Assembly: GCF_029227915.1 (NCBI RefSeq)
Contig: NC_079875.1
Span: forward strand, 13,761,001-13,825,000
DNA from: Hydractinia symbiolongicarpus
Lineage: Eukaryota; Cnidaria; Hydrozoa; Anthoathecata; Hydractiniidae
Reading direction: 5' to 3'
Length of the DNA stretch: 64,000 nucleotides
The notes beneath the pieces were generated by a model. The model was not told where the DNA came from, made no database searches, and saw only the letters and a list, made by a program, of their open reading frames with translations. Numbering within the stretch: position 1 is the first letter of the stretch; every line of letters begins with the position of its first letter. Positions 42,719-54,768 of this stretch are shown here, in pieces. Made by a program: the position numbers and the translations under genes.

Positions 42719-43892
42719 ACGCTACGCCGGGTCCACCGGCTAATTCTTATTATTCTCAATATGTTCTTAACATGGCTATGGCCTGAAAATGCTTTCATAA
42801 AATAAGGCCTTCTATAAGTTGTGATAGCTAATCCCAAATTCTGATACATGACAGAAAAAAAGGTCATTTTGTTAAAAGTAAACTGCTAATCAATTTTGTG
42901 CATCACGCAAATTTTTTTTATTTTGAACAAACGATCAAGCTTAGACATATTAGGATATTATTGTTCAGGGTATATTCTTACGATAAAGTGCTTAAAGAAA
43001 AAATTTTCCGGTTCAAGACACGACTAGAAACTTAATATTTACGGGAAAGTGTAGCTCTAAAAGTTAAAACGGTTAAAAAATCGCATATACACCTAACCCA
43101 TTTTTGCACCAGATACTCTAAACAGCACACATGCTTTACTTTTGCTTCCACAATAGGTCGCAAGCTAGCGTTCTCTGAATGAAAGTCGAAAAGTTTTTTA
43201 ATTCAATTAATAAATTTCGCTTCATCTCAAAGAAAACGATGCGATATTATCTTTATAAAAGGAAGCAACCTTGGTCCCAGAAGACAAAAATAGAGAGTAT
43301 AGAAGAACAAATAACCTTTAAGCTAACCTCATGATGAATAAACATTGGTATGCCTTGTTTGAAATAATTTTCCTCAGGATTAATTTGAAAAGAAACAACC
43401 TTCTTTGTTTCGGCTTTCTCTTTTCAGTTGGTAAGCAACTTGTTTCCGTGGGATACGGCAATGCTAAACCAGGGGTAAACGGGTACAATTATTAACCGTT
43501 ATGGCCTCATGCGGCTTTAATATGAATAAAAAATAAAACCCCGTTTTGCGATTTTTTTTTAACTTAGTAAACTTCAGCGTAACGCCATGCATCGGAGAGG
43601 CAATGCTTAAGAAATAAAAAAGCGACCCGTGATTTTTGTGCCATGGCCTTACCGTGCGCGTACACATAATGCGTATTAATATATAGATCCATTTCCTGGT
43701 ACATGGAAGTATTATCTTACTATCCTGGCTGCCCATGAAAATTCAGTATAGAAACTATCAAAGTTTTCTTCCCAATGTCAATAATTAATCAAATATCACT
43801 GAATTCAAATATTTCTAGTTCGAATCTTTCTAAAAATGTTGGTACTGACATGATGTTATTTAGTCAATTCATTTGGTAATTATATATATATA

Positions 43893-44427
43893 ATCGTCAA
43901 TAAGGCCCGTGGGAAAATCGACTTAGGCAGGACTACATCGGAAAAGAGAACTGTAACTTGTATTTTCATGACGACTGCCAGGAACCGTCAATACACAATT
44001 TTTTTTCCCGAAATTGGTTTACTCGTTGCCGCCAATGTATAGATCTCGAAACGCTGATCGAGAAAATGTATAGTATCATGTCCTTTTGTCGAATGGTAAA
44101 AAGATATAAAGGTTTAAAACCAAAAGCACAGAAAAGTTTTTTTTTTAAATTTGTATACTTGTTGCCTTTATCGTATAGATCTTGAAACACTGATCAAAAG
44201 ATGTATACAGTCATGTATCTTTGACAAACGGTTGCAGAGATATTGTGGTTTAAAGGTTTTTTGATGACGTCGCCAACCCGTCCATTCCGAAACGGATTCG
44301 GAGACCCAGGTTCAGGAAACTTACCCAAATTGAGCACAGGTGGTCCCTAGTTACCCACGCAGTGAAAAATGACTGCCGTCACCACCTCGTTTCCAAGTTA
44401 TGTGGCATCAAAGTTTTAAATGCACTA
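43893..44427 (-). mobile_element. Helitron-like element, inverted copy
   Basis: Read on the minus strand it has the family order: an AAACTTTGATG start near 44427, the GGAAACTTACCC/CCGAAACGGATTC block near 44280-44330, two CTGATC(A/G)..ATGTATA blocks, and the hairpin-like GGCCCGTGGGAAAATC at the end. The 3' terminus is degenerate, without a clear CTAG. Confidence 0.6.
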
Positions 44428-44456
44428 TAATGGCTTCATTACTTTAATATAAGATA

Positions 44457-44530
44457 CTAGTCGATTAGGCCCGTGGAAAAATCCACTTAGGCAGAAAAAC
44501 AATTGAAAAGTTCTGTCAATTGAATTTTGA
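44457..44530 (-). mobile_element. Helitron-like 3' end with CTAG
   Basis: On the minus strand the sequence ends GTGGATTTTTCCAC, 12 nt, CTAG at 44457, the same terminus as the complete copy at 20476. The interior is truncated or unrecognisable beyond about 44530. Confidence 0.6.
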
Positions 44531-46430
44531 TGACATCAGCAAATATTTCAGTATATTGAATATGCCTTTTACTAAAAAAAATAATCTGAAAATGCATAAA
44601 AAGAAAGTATATAAATCATAATTTAACAAAAAAGTTCTTAAAATCTAACACAAAATATCAAATGTCAAATCGCATGAAATCCTCCCAACAAAACTTCAGA
44701 CAAAATATGAAAAACAACGGCGTGCAAGGTGTAAAATCTAGTTAGTAGAAAGTTACAACATTGACAGTCACAACCCAGACAGTTACGACAACAATAATAA
44801 TAATGTCAGAAATAACACATATCTCAAATATGTATACATCTTATTATGTGATTATGTTGAAAACCTTCAATATTTTAATCTGAAGTGTCGAAAAGAAAGG
44901 CTTGCAACAGTAAGCACAGATCTATAAAATAAGTTCTTTACGCATTTTAAACATTGTCTTTTCCCTAAATGCTTATACAACAATACAACCTGAACAATAT
45001 CAAAAAGCCAAACTTAAACAAACACAAAACACCTAAAAACAAAAAGTTAAACTTTGAAAAATCATTTATTAGGTTGCATACCATCCTCTCCCGCAAAAAT
45101 ATGCACCAAATGTAAAAATTAACCGGTTAACAAAACAATTTTTTGTCTAATGATCTGTACTGACTTTACCAAACATTTTAACCTGAAATGTCGAAAAAGC
45201 AATGAGCAAGGAGTAAATTTCAAATCAACAAAATTCATTATTTTGAAAACATTGTATATATATATGGTCCTTCCTCACAAAAGTTTACAATAAATGTAGA
45301 ACACAAAGGTTTATGAGGAGCAAATCAAAATATGAACAAAAATCAGTTCAATTGGCATGTTCTATATTGTCTTCAGCCATAAAATCTTCCACAAAATTGA
45401 TATGAAACCTATCAAATTCAACTCAGAAAAAGCAGTCATTTAAGTGCATACAAAAATACAACTTGTAGAATATCAAATTATTATTTTTAGTATATATAAT
45501 TGCATATGGTCCTCCCTCACAACAGTTAAATTTTTGCACTAAATTTGCAACACAAAATACAAATTCTAAATAATTCCTATGGTTTTCCTCAAAAGTTTAA
45601 TCAAAATATAAAAGATGAGAGGTGAACGACAAAATCAAAGTTTGCAGAATTTAATTATTTTGGTATATATATGTCTATTGATATATGCCCTTTATAACAA
45701 TATTTCAATCCAAAATGTGAAAAAGAAAAACAGTTTGCAACAAAAACAGTTATTCTGATGATATTGCATACACTTTTTCTCCACAAAAGTGTAAAAAAAG
45801 AATGGTTGTAGGAAATACTTCTGATTCAACAAAAATCAGTATTTGCATCTTGTACTCATTAAATATTACCCAAAATTTCAAAAAAACTGTGATTTGGAAC
45901 GCATCAAATTTATAAAGAGGGATCAGTCATTTCGGTATGTTGTACAAGGAGAGGGATCAGTCATTTCGGTATGTTGTACAGAGTCCTGCCCGGTAAGAAT
46001 TTATACAAAATATAAAAAAAAAAACAAGTTTTTTCGGTGTTGTACTCCCTCAAAAAAGTTGAAACTTTTCTTAATTGAGACAAAATGCCATAAACAAAAA
46101 CATTTTAGTCAGAACATCTAGAACAACAAAAATCACTACACTTAAGTTACCAGAATTACTACATGTTAAATAAAAATCGTTTCGTCATATTGCATGTAAC
46201 CGATGTATATAAGTTTAGTTACACAAAGTGTGAAAAATACATTATTTGCATACACAAATTGTGAAAAATACATTATTTGCTTAAAAACAGTCCTTAAACT
46301 CTTCTTAAATATTATGTAATACTTTTTTAAAAGTTGTTGTGGCTTGTTAATTTAAGCTTAAAATGTCAATTAAAATAAGACCACTAAGATTAGCTTACAT
46401 GTAAAAAGCAACATAAAACTGAAGCTAACA
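44530..46430 (+). repeat. Diverged tandem repeat block
   Basis: Many imperfect copies of a 100-200-bp motif contain TTTTGGTATATTGCATA-, TCCTCCCTCACAA-, TTACACAAAAT- and AACATCAAAAT-like pieces (for example near 45130, 45290, 45500, 45660, 45760, 45840 and 46180). The same family lies at 51400-52135, immediately before unit C. A perfect local duplication (30-bp repeat, 34-bp step) occurs at 45917-45980. No gene is seen. Confidence 0.55.
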
Positions 46431-47086
46431 TAAGGTAGCTACAGCAGCTAATAGCTGGTCACTTAAATATAAACTGGAGACTTAGCTGGGTATAAAGAAC
46501 ATGGCTACATATTTATAAATTCCTAGCTACCTAGCTAGTTGTTGTTGGTGTGGTTGATGCTAGCTAACAATCATGTCTCGCATCAATAATATCATCAAAA
46601 CTTTAAAAAACATAAACAACCTTACAGAAACCTTTCTATACTTCATTTATATACCATGCCCCTTTTTAAATGCTTTTGTAAAGATTTATTTTGAAGGCAA
46701 GGGAAGACAAATGCTTAAAAAGGACAGCCATCTTTTTTGCAAACACAATTTCCGTTACTTTGTGCTAGAACTTCATTTAACAAACCACACAAAACTCGCG
46801 GCTTTTCACGACAAAGAAGACATATTTTTTTCGGCAACATCAAAGATTTTTTTCGGCAACATCAAAGAAAAATGAAGACATCCACTTTGCCTGTCACAGA
46901 GACACGAAACTGGCGTATTATTATATAGATTGACGTTAGAGTAGTGTTATTGACGTCTCGCCGTAACGTCAGAAAATTTAACATATGCGACATAACTTTT
47001 TCGGCAACATCAAAGCAAAGTGAACACACCCATTTTGCCTGGTACAGACACACAGGCAGACACACTCTCCGTATTATTATATAAGA
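46431..47086. other. Intergenic stretch with TTTTTCGGCAACATCAAAG repeats
   Basis: The motif occurs three times (near 46829, 46850 and 46998), with a following ATGAAGACATCCACTTTGCC/GTGAACACACCCATTTTGCC block twice. The 100-codon frame at 46573-46875 includes these repeats and is probably not a gene. Confidence 0.45.
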
Positions 47087-47290
47087 CTAGTAGACAAGGC
47101 CGGTGGAAAAAATCCACTTATACAGAGTAACAATGGAAAAGGGAACCGTGACTTGAATTTTGATGTCGTCCGCAAAGTCTCACAAACGTACAAAAAAAAG
47201 ATTATTTAGAAATTTGGTTTAGCCCGTGCCTCTATCTGTAGAGCTTCAAACACTGATAGAGAAAATGTATAGGATCATGACGTTAACAAA
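47087..47290 (-). mobile_element. Helitron-like fragment with CTAG end
   Basis: On the minus strand it ends GTGGATTTTTTCCAC, a spacer and CTAG at 47087, and contains the internal block CTTCAAACACTGATAGAGAA on the plus strand near 47240. Confidence 0.55.
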
Positions 47291-47326
47291 ACTACTTATC
47301 TACATACTACATATCCATTATTCGCG

Positions 47327-48079
47327 ATGTGGACCGAAAGTTTATTACATCCATATAGAAAGGCTACTTTTAGCGGAGTGTACACGCACTTCGATAGTTT
47401 TATTCCTGAAAGCTACAAATTCGGCTTAATTTATGCTTTGCTTCATTGTTGTTTTAAAATTTGTCCAAGTTACTCAATTTTCCATCATAAGGTTATTAGA
47501 ATCAAAGATATCGTTATTCGAAATGGTTATCCTGAACTATTTATTGACAAGGTCATAAAACACTTTTTTTCAATATCTCGCAAAACCAAAGAAGTCACCC
47601 ACACACCTGAGAAGAAAAACATTGTTCTCCCTTTTTTAGGTAAAACATCTTTACAAACGAGAACGAAGTTAGAAAAACTTTTTATATCTACTTTGCATTG
47701 TTGTAAACTTTCTTTTGTTTTCAGAACTCACACTCTCTTATCTAACTTCTTCAGATTTAAAAACCTGTTGCCCAAAGAATTAAAGTCAGGTGTCATTTAC
47801 AAACATAAGTGCAGTGGCTGCAACGCCACTTACATAGGTGAGCCGTCGCGTCATCTTAAGGTTCGGGCAAGCGAGCACGTCGGAGTGTTTCCCTTAACAG
47901 GTAAGAAATCAACCTCATCTAATTGCACGGCAATTAAAGATCATCTTAAAGCCTGTCACACCACATCATCTTTTGACGATTTTAGTATACTCTCTAGGGG
48001 TAACACCAGTTGTTTTCTAGAGATTAAAGAGAGTTTGTTCATAATGCAGGATTATCCCTGGGTGAAGAACAACATTTGA
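47327..48079 (+). pseudogene. PLE fragment: end of reverse transcriptase plus GIY-YIG (family 4)
   Basis: The 250-codon frame starts inside the RT after the catalytic motif (RKATFSGVYTHFDSFIPESY), continues through the thumb (IVIRNGYPELFIDKVIKHFF, NIVLPFLGKTSLQTRTKLEK) and a complete GIY-YIG domain (GVIYKHKCSGCNATYIGEPS, RHLKVRASEHVGV). It ends shortly after ESLFIMQDYP. It is uninterrupted but lacks the RT palm, so it is a 5'-truncated copy. It is related to the palindromic PLE but clearly distinct in sequence. The Helitron-like fragment lies directly upstream. Confidence 0.8.
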
Positions 48080-48446
48080 TCTGCTCCATTGCATTTATAC
48101 AATTAGTATTTAATCTGTAACTATGGTTGCTGTTACACTTGTATATATTTAGTAGAATATTGTACGCTTTTGATTGCTTTAGCTGTGTGAACACCCAAAA
48201 CATCGCAAATAATGTAGTTTTTTGTTGTCAATTTACTAGCGCGATGATTCTTCATCATTGTATTTGTTAACAAAACTACAAAATTTGTAGCTTTGTTAGA
48301 AAAAAACTTGCAATTGCTTAGAAAACAAAAACAATAAGATCATTTACAACACACAAAAACAGGTCACTCATCAGCTGAATTTATATGTTTACAAAGGTTA
48401 CTAACAAGTGTCTTATTTTTATTCCAATGGTCTAGTCAGAGTATTA

Positions 48447-48770
48447 AAAGTTAAAGGTATTCAATGAAAATCACTGCGAACTTATTATTGCTAATAACTT
48501 TCGTAAGACTGCACTGTCTGAATTTTTTTCCTTAGTATTAAAGAGGATTAAATCCCATTATTTCCCCAAAAAAGGTATAGAAATGAAGGGAGAAACGCGG
48601 AAAAAAACAAGTTAAAGTTAATTAAAAAAAACACTGCGATCTAATTATTACTAATTAGTTTAGGAAATATGCAGTGTCTGATTTTTTTCTTTAGTATTAA
48701 GGAGATTTAAATTGCCATTATTTCCCCAAAAAGGTATAGAAATGACGGTAAAAAAGAGGAAAAAAACAAG
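48447..48770 (+). repeat. Tandem duplication of about 160 bp
   Basis: Two diverged units run from AGTTAAAG(G/T)T through CACTGCGA, TGTCTGA, TTAGTATTAA and CCATTATTTCCCCAAAAA to AAAAAAACAAGTTAAAGTT. They lie between two PLE fragments and may belong to a PLE terminal region. Confidence 0.7.
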
Positions 48771-48946
48771 TTAAAGTTGCTGTGCATATTAACAATCGCA
48801 ATGGAGAAACGATGTTTTTGTGCAGAAACAATTCATGAATTATTAATGAAGATTAAAATAACAGACCAATTTGCATATTTTTTCTACACTTTGTGAATAT
48901 AGTGCGTATAAAAGTAATTGTTTTAAACCACCTCAAAAACGTCGAA

Positions 48947-48968
48947 CTGACGATGAGCCGAGACGAAA
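48947..48968 (+). ncRNA. Possible hammerhead core upstream of a PLE fragment
   Basis: An exact CTGACGA box is followed after 11 nt by GAAA. The intervening TGAGCCGAGAC forms only a poor stem, so support is weak. Position, upstream of the PLE fragment at 49085, fits the family habit. Confidence 0.25.
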
Positions 48969-49084
48969 TCAAACCATCACGCTATCGCGATTGAAGATGC
49001 ACCGCGATTTTATTACTACTTAACCTTGTTAACCCTTTTCAGGTTGGGGAGGGGCTAAAATGCCTATATATTCCTTGTTCCCTT

Positions 49085-49260
49085 AAATCTAATGTAGTTT
49101 ATAAATTTATTGTGCTAGCTGTAATACTAGTTACATTGGTCAAACGACCAGACATTTTGCTACTAGAGTTAAGGAACATTTAAAGAGTGACAAGAGTTCT
49201 AATGTCTGCAAACATCTTAATAATAATTTGGAGTCCAATAACAGTTGTAATGAATCTTAT
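49085..49260 (+). pseudogene. PLE GIY-YIG fragment (family 5), frameshifted
   Basis: KSNVVYKF is followed after a 2-nt slip by CASCNTSYIGQTTRHFATR and VKEHLKSDKSSNVCKHL. This is the Cys-Cys, Y-I-G, R-H-F-A-T-R-V-x-E-H signature of PLE endonucleases. No RT accompanies it. Confidence 0.7.
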
Positions 49261-49779
49261 TTTTTCTATTATATGCGTCTACCAAATAGCAATTAAATGT
49301 GAAGGAGGGTTTGTATATAGGTTAGCAACAACCCATTTTTAATACGCAGGTCTGGCACCTAAGTTGTACTCATCTATCTATTTCGTTATTATTAATATTT
49401 TTCACTATTCTCTTCATTTTATTGAAGATATTACTTCGGTTTGTCTGTTCAGTATTCATGTTACTGTGGAAAGTTTATCAATTCTTGAACATGATAGTTT
49501 AGTAGGCGACGTTTTGGGAGATCCTTCTCCCATTATCGGGCAAAGTAAAATGATGTTGAGCATGTATTTATATATTTGTAGAGGATCGAAATTCATAAAA
49601 ATTAACCAATCAGAAACGAGCTGATAATTACAGCTAATTACGGTAATTAACATTTTCGGACCTAGATGTAGGTAACTACTTCTTCTGTAGGGCTGGTAAC
49701 CACATCCCAGGAAGTTGATACGAGATGCTGTTTATGTGTTTGTTACGTTGTTTGTTATGTTGTTTGTTTGTCGTCAGCA

Positions 49780-50015
49780 AAACATCTAAAACAACCTGTT
49801 ATACCCAACCCTTATATTTCATTAACCATTCATCAAAAGCACGTGACTACATACATTTTCTTGATCAGCGCTTTAGGATCTACACAAAAGGTAACGTAAA
49901 ACAAGGTTCTAATTTTTTTTGCGGATGGGTTGCTGATGTTATCAAAATTCATATGACGCTTATCTTTCAATTTTATTCTGCCTTAGTGGATTTTTCCACG
50001 GGTTTTATCGACTAG
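49780..50015 (+). mobile_element. Helitron-like element, 5'-truncated
   Basis: It matches 20240-20476 of the complete copy, including CATTCATCAAAAGCACGT, CATTTTCTTGATCAGCGC, the hairpin GTGGATTTTTCCAC (49986-49999) and the terminal GACTAG (CTAG 50012-50015), followed by T. Confidence 0.7.
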
Positions 50016-50400
50016 TTATTATTATTATTATTAAACATAAATTTGGGTTCCATATTATACAATGGTTCTTCGCCCTAAAATCAAAAAAAGAAATAAAAAG
50101 AATAAGTACATACAATTTAGATAAATTATCAATAAATGTTAGTTTAAAAACGGATAAAATTAGAAGTGAAGAGTACATAAAAACTCACTTTAAAATCGCG
50201 TTACGGTAGAATGAAGAGCGTTGGAATACAAAAGCTGATATTGAGACCTGGAATAGAATGGAACATTTAAAAAGAAATCAAAAAAGATTAGCAAAATAAA
50301 ATCCAAAAAGAAAGAGATTAGAATCAAATTGATAATGTACGAGCAAGAGCTTTGTCTCTATAAAATTGCTTTGCTTTTAAATAAAAACTCTATTTCTCTT

Positions 50401-51342
50401 TTATTTGCCTGACCGCCGAAAGAAGTTCATTAAATATCTTCGCTTGTCTTTGGAAGGTTTTCGGGTTATTAATGTGATCATTGGACCTTGAGCATTAGAT
50501 TGTATTGTTCTCGTGTGGCTAATTATTTTCATTCTGAAGTAACATGGCCAAAGCTTGTCGTTGAGCCCACGATGCACCAGTTTAACGACATTATAATCAA
50601 TGTTTTCTCGAATTTGCAACCAATTGAGGGACAATTCTTCAGGAAGCTTGGAGTGACGACAAAGAACGTATCCAGCAGCACAGTTTCGAAGCCGCTGTAT
50701 GGATTCTGAGTGGATGTTTGTAGGTAACTCGGTTACGTAGATGTTAAAAAGAACAGGACCCAAAATGGTTTCCATGAGGAACGGCAAAGCATGTGGGAAT
50801 GTGAGATGATGTTTTGTTGTCAATTTGTACAAACTGCTTCCTGTTGGTAAGATAGCTCGAAAGGATTTTGATCTTGCTTTTGTCAAAGTTAAAAGCGGCG
50901 AGTTCTTGTAAAGAAATACGGTGGTCAATAATGTCAAATGCTTTTGAGTAATCAATCAATACTGCTGTTGTAACACTTCTGTTTAAGGCTTTTTGGATTT
51001 CGTCTCTGAATTTTAAGAGAATTGTGGTGATTGAGTGTCCTTTCCTAAAACCTGATTGTGTGTTGTTGTAGATGGCTCACATTTTCACATCACTTTTTTG
51101 TAGACTTTTGACAGTACTGGCAGAATGGAGATTGGCCTGTCGTCCTTCAGATGCAGCAGGTTGTCAACTTTTGGTATTGGGCAGACTTGCGCTGTTTTCC
51201 AGCTGTCAAGAAAGATCTGTTGGTCGATTGAATTGTTAATGATGTGGACAATATTGTCAGCAACTGGTTTCAGGAATTTTACTGTTATTTGGTGGTATCC
51301 GGTGGAGCAGTCGTTCCGGAGACTGGTAATGATTGTCTTCAC
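50401..51342 (-). pseudogene. LINE-type reverse transcriptase fragment
   Basis: Reading leftward, 51342-51085 has STGYHQITVKFLKPVADNIV, WKTAQVCPIPKV and DDRPISILPVLSKVYKKVM. Next come NTQSGFRKGHSITT, LIDYSKAFDIIDH (the F-D motif A), NRKQFVQIDN and a degraded VPHGN..GSCSF (motif B region). In the last frame, GPVLFNIYVTELPTNI is followed by a damaged stretch where the YADD motif should be, and then the C-terminal RENIDYNVVKLVHRGLND. It is a jockey/CR1/L2-like RT with several frameshifts. It may be the same clade as the endonuclease relics in A, B and C, but no overlap allows a test. Confidence 0.75.
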
Positions 51343-51399
51343 TTCACAATTTTAATTATATAAGTGACTAACAAAATTGAAGGTGTCTAACAGCTGCAG

Positions 51400-52135
51400 T
51401 ATATTTGTGACATTTAAACTATAAAGCTACTAAAATTACTTCCTCTTACAATGCGAAAATTATTCAGAAAAACGTTGACCAAAGCATCTCAATATACATC
51501 CGGCCCATGAAATTCAAATGTATGTGGTAACATATTTTATCATGTGTGAAACAAAAAAAGCTGATCACTAAACTCTTAACAACCACACTTAGCAACATGT
51601 CAAACACAAATCTTCATCAAAATTGGTTATATTATTGCACAATCCACCCTGCCAAAGTTTGACACAAAATGTGAAGAATAAACAGTTAACAACCTTTCAA
51701 ATAATGCATAGTGCCTCTAACAGGTAATTTTATCTTAAATGTCAAAAATGGTTTGCAAGGATAAATTATCATAAACGTTTTTCGACATACTGCATACGGT
51801 CCTTTTTCACCAAACTTTACACAAAATTTCAAAAAGAACGGTTGTAAGCCTTAAATTAACAAAATCTTACATTAGATAAATCTCAAATCTCATACATTAG
51901 TTTGTTACAAAAGGTTACATAATATATATATAAAAAATAACAGCTGATATGGTGTTAAACTAATTGGCTAAAATGTTTTTTGTCTTACATACACTCTTTC
52001 CCCACAAAAGCATTTGATTCAACAAAATCAGTTCTTTTGACATTTTGCATGTTGTCCTTTCCCATTAAATCTTACAAACAATTTCAAAAAACAACGATTT
52101 TGAACGCATCAAATTTAAATCAAGAAGGTGCGAAT
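51400..52135 (+). repeat. Second block of the diverged tandem repeat, abutting unit C
   Basis: Pieces such as CGACATACTGCATACGGTCC, TTTACACAAAATTTCAAAAA and TTTGAACGCATCAAATTTAA match the 44.5-46.4 kb block. It ends exactly where homology between units B and C starts. Confidence 0.55.
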
Positions 52136-52262
52136 TTTTTTGTCCGTCTTAAGGAGACGCCCTCTTTAGAGGAAGTCTGTTTTAAAGAGGTTCCGCGGTA
52201 TTATAACAAGGTTCTACGTATTAATACTAACAAAGTATGTATCAATAAAAGAATACATGGAA

Positions 52263-53065
52263 TTATACATCATAAGAATTTCTATAAAAACCCTTCTCGC
52301 AACACGCCCTCACGCAAACATCGATGATGAAGAAGTGACTATCGTTAGAGCAATGTCCGAGCTCAGCCAGATGTTTACATTCACCGGTATGCATATGGTT
52401 TGTAAAAAAGACACAGCGATCATTCTTAGGACCATTGCATGTTCCACAGGTCTTTGGGCATTGTTGCCGATAGTAGTGATCTTGACAATCTATGCTAATG
52501 TTGCTAAGGAAAGTACATGTGTTGTTACGAGCAGCGCATACTGAAAGGAAAAGAAATAAGAATTTATATTGTCATTATTGTGTGCAGCCTTCACCCTGAT
52601 TTCAGGACACATTTTTGGGAAAAAATTAAAGGCATTTAATATGAAAAGGGCATTAGATAAATATATTAAAATCGTAAATATTTCTTTTTTTGTTTTGGGC
52701 GGGCTTTAAATCACCACATGTATTACTTCTCATGGCTTGTAACAACAAAATAATAATAATATTTTTATCTTTCAAATTTTGGTTTTATAAAACTTAATAA
52801 AGTTAAGTTATGCTCGCATTTCTTTCAAAGCAATGAAGTTCCTAAAAAAATTAAAATGAGTCAAACCTTTGTTCTGCGAAGTAACTCCAACCAAAGATAC
52901 AATATATACTCACCGTTGTTTGGTTTTTCTACAACAGGTTGAGGGCAATTGTAAAGGCTGTTGATATGAAGAATGTCATATTGGGTTAGTTCTTTACCAC
53001 CAAGAGGTGCGAAAGGGTCAATGTTCCAACTAAGAGTTGTACCACCTCCATTTGAGAAAGCGTAC
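52263..53065 (-). CDS. Astacin C-terminal part with ShKT-like domains (unit C copy)
   Basis: Exons 53065-52914 (152 nt) and 52540-52263 (278 nt) have the same lengths, GTGAGT donor, TTTCAG acceptor and phase as the B copy, and both stay open. Compared with B, the ShKT exon has 11 changed residues of 91, while every cysteine is retained. One change alters the conserved Asp after the first cysteine (CAD to CAA). The 50-residue astacin segment has two changes. As in B, no upstream exons with the zinc site are found, so this may be a non-functional tail or the end of a gene with distant exons. Confidence 0.7.
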
Positions 53066-54768
53066 CTATAGGTAGCAAAGAATACAATACTGTCAAGTTT
53101 TACATAAAAATAAGGAATATAACGTTGCGTTATACAAGATAGATCAGTCCTTAACCTGTACTCAAATGTAGCAAAGAACAAAATGGTGTCACCAGGGGTC
53201 GCCCGTTAGATGGCGAACTATTTCGTGTGGCCGTAGCACAACCTTTTTTGCGCACACACACACAGATAGAAAACAGATATTATTATTATTATAGAAACTG
53301 CGGTCCTAGAATACGAATAAAGTGTTTCCACTCAAAGTAGAATAGAGTCTTCCTCATTGCTACTATTTTATTGTAGAAAACTATTTGTCTCAATGTAGAT
53401 ACTTGCAATATTATAACGCACTATCAAAACAAAATTACAGAAGATGGGTTCTCTTCATTGCTTTTATTTTTAATTTATTTCTAATAGCAAGATAGGATAT
53501 TACCAGATGGCAATCTAATAACTTATCAATGACAGAATAGGAGATTTAGTATTTTTTTTAGATTTAGTATTTTCTTCGTTACAATTAATATCAGCAAAAG
53601 TTTAATCCAACGATTTTAAATCCCAAAAGTTTAAAATCGAACATGCGTTTTTATTTTTCCTTGGAGGCTTGGGAATAGAAGTTTAAAAAAAATAGCTTTG
53701 TTGTTGTTTGTTGACAAAGGAATGTTTTTTTTTCAAGCTTGGTCTGTAATTACAGACCTCGGGCTTTGTATTTCACAGTACAACATCAAAACCGGTCAGT
53801 ATCCGTTTATTAATTCCCTTTTTTTAGAAAAACTTCATTGCAACTTCGGTTTAAATAAATAAAAACACAGGGAACAGCCTACCGTTACACGTCCAGCTAA
53901 AACAATGGCTTACCCATTTTATTTGCAGAAAGAGTTTTCAGGATAATGATAAAAGTAACAGCTACCTAGCTAACTGCATTATTTAGCATATGAATTATTG
54001 CTTAAGAATATAGTTGTAGCCAAACTGTATTTTTATACTCTTTTTATACTCTATGCTTTTTAGCTAAAGATGTGAGGTACTTAAATGGCCACAACCTCAA
54101 CATAAAAAATAAATTTAGGGTATGATAAAAGGCTTCAAAATCTTCGTTCCTAGCCAAAAAACCTAAAACTGGTGCGTTTAAGATCTATACGTGACTAAAA
54201 ACGTGACAATTTAGTTAACTTAACATTTTAGAACAATCAAAAAACAAGTCTTTTCTCTATCTCTGAAGGCTTATAGAAGACAAAAATGTTAAACAGACCT
54301 ACAGACATAGCAGTGACCACAAGCACTTTAAAAACTAAAATGGCCATTATGTTTCTTCGTTGGCATATGCAGGCCGCGATAATCTTTGACTGTCCCATTT
54401 GTTTTCTGTGGCTACTTAGCATAAACGGTGATTGATATCACGGGGTTTAATTATTATCAAAATGACGCATTAAAATAATGCATTTATTTTAGTCACCTAA
54501 TTTATTTTCCTTACCTATGGTAATAAATTAAAGTAATTAAATTATTTAAAGAAATTAATTAATTTTCGTAATTTAATTTATTCAATCACAAAAACTTTGA
54601 TTAAGCAACTCCCTGGTTCTCAAAAACTCGCGTAAAGATCAAAAGAATATTGGTAACGCTTTTGAACACACACAATACGGCTATAATTATAGAAACTATT
54701 GTGGGACAATGGTTTACTTGCAAGCTCTCTTGATTACCATCACATAGTTTTTTATAACATGCGAAGAT

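Larger units (their letters stand above)
41209..43892. other. Intergenic repeat-bearing stretch
   Basis: It holds the inverted copy of the GT31 upstream region (41450-42150), a strong hairpin (42357-42392) and a 168-bp tandem duplication (42380-42718). Beyond these I see no gene. Confidence 0.5.

Noticed and set aside
46573-46875. 100-codon plus-strand frame
   Set aside because: It includes copies of a local noncoding repeat (TTTTTCGGCAACATCAAAG) and shows no domain.
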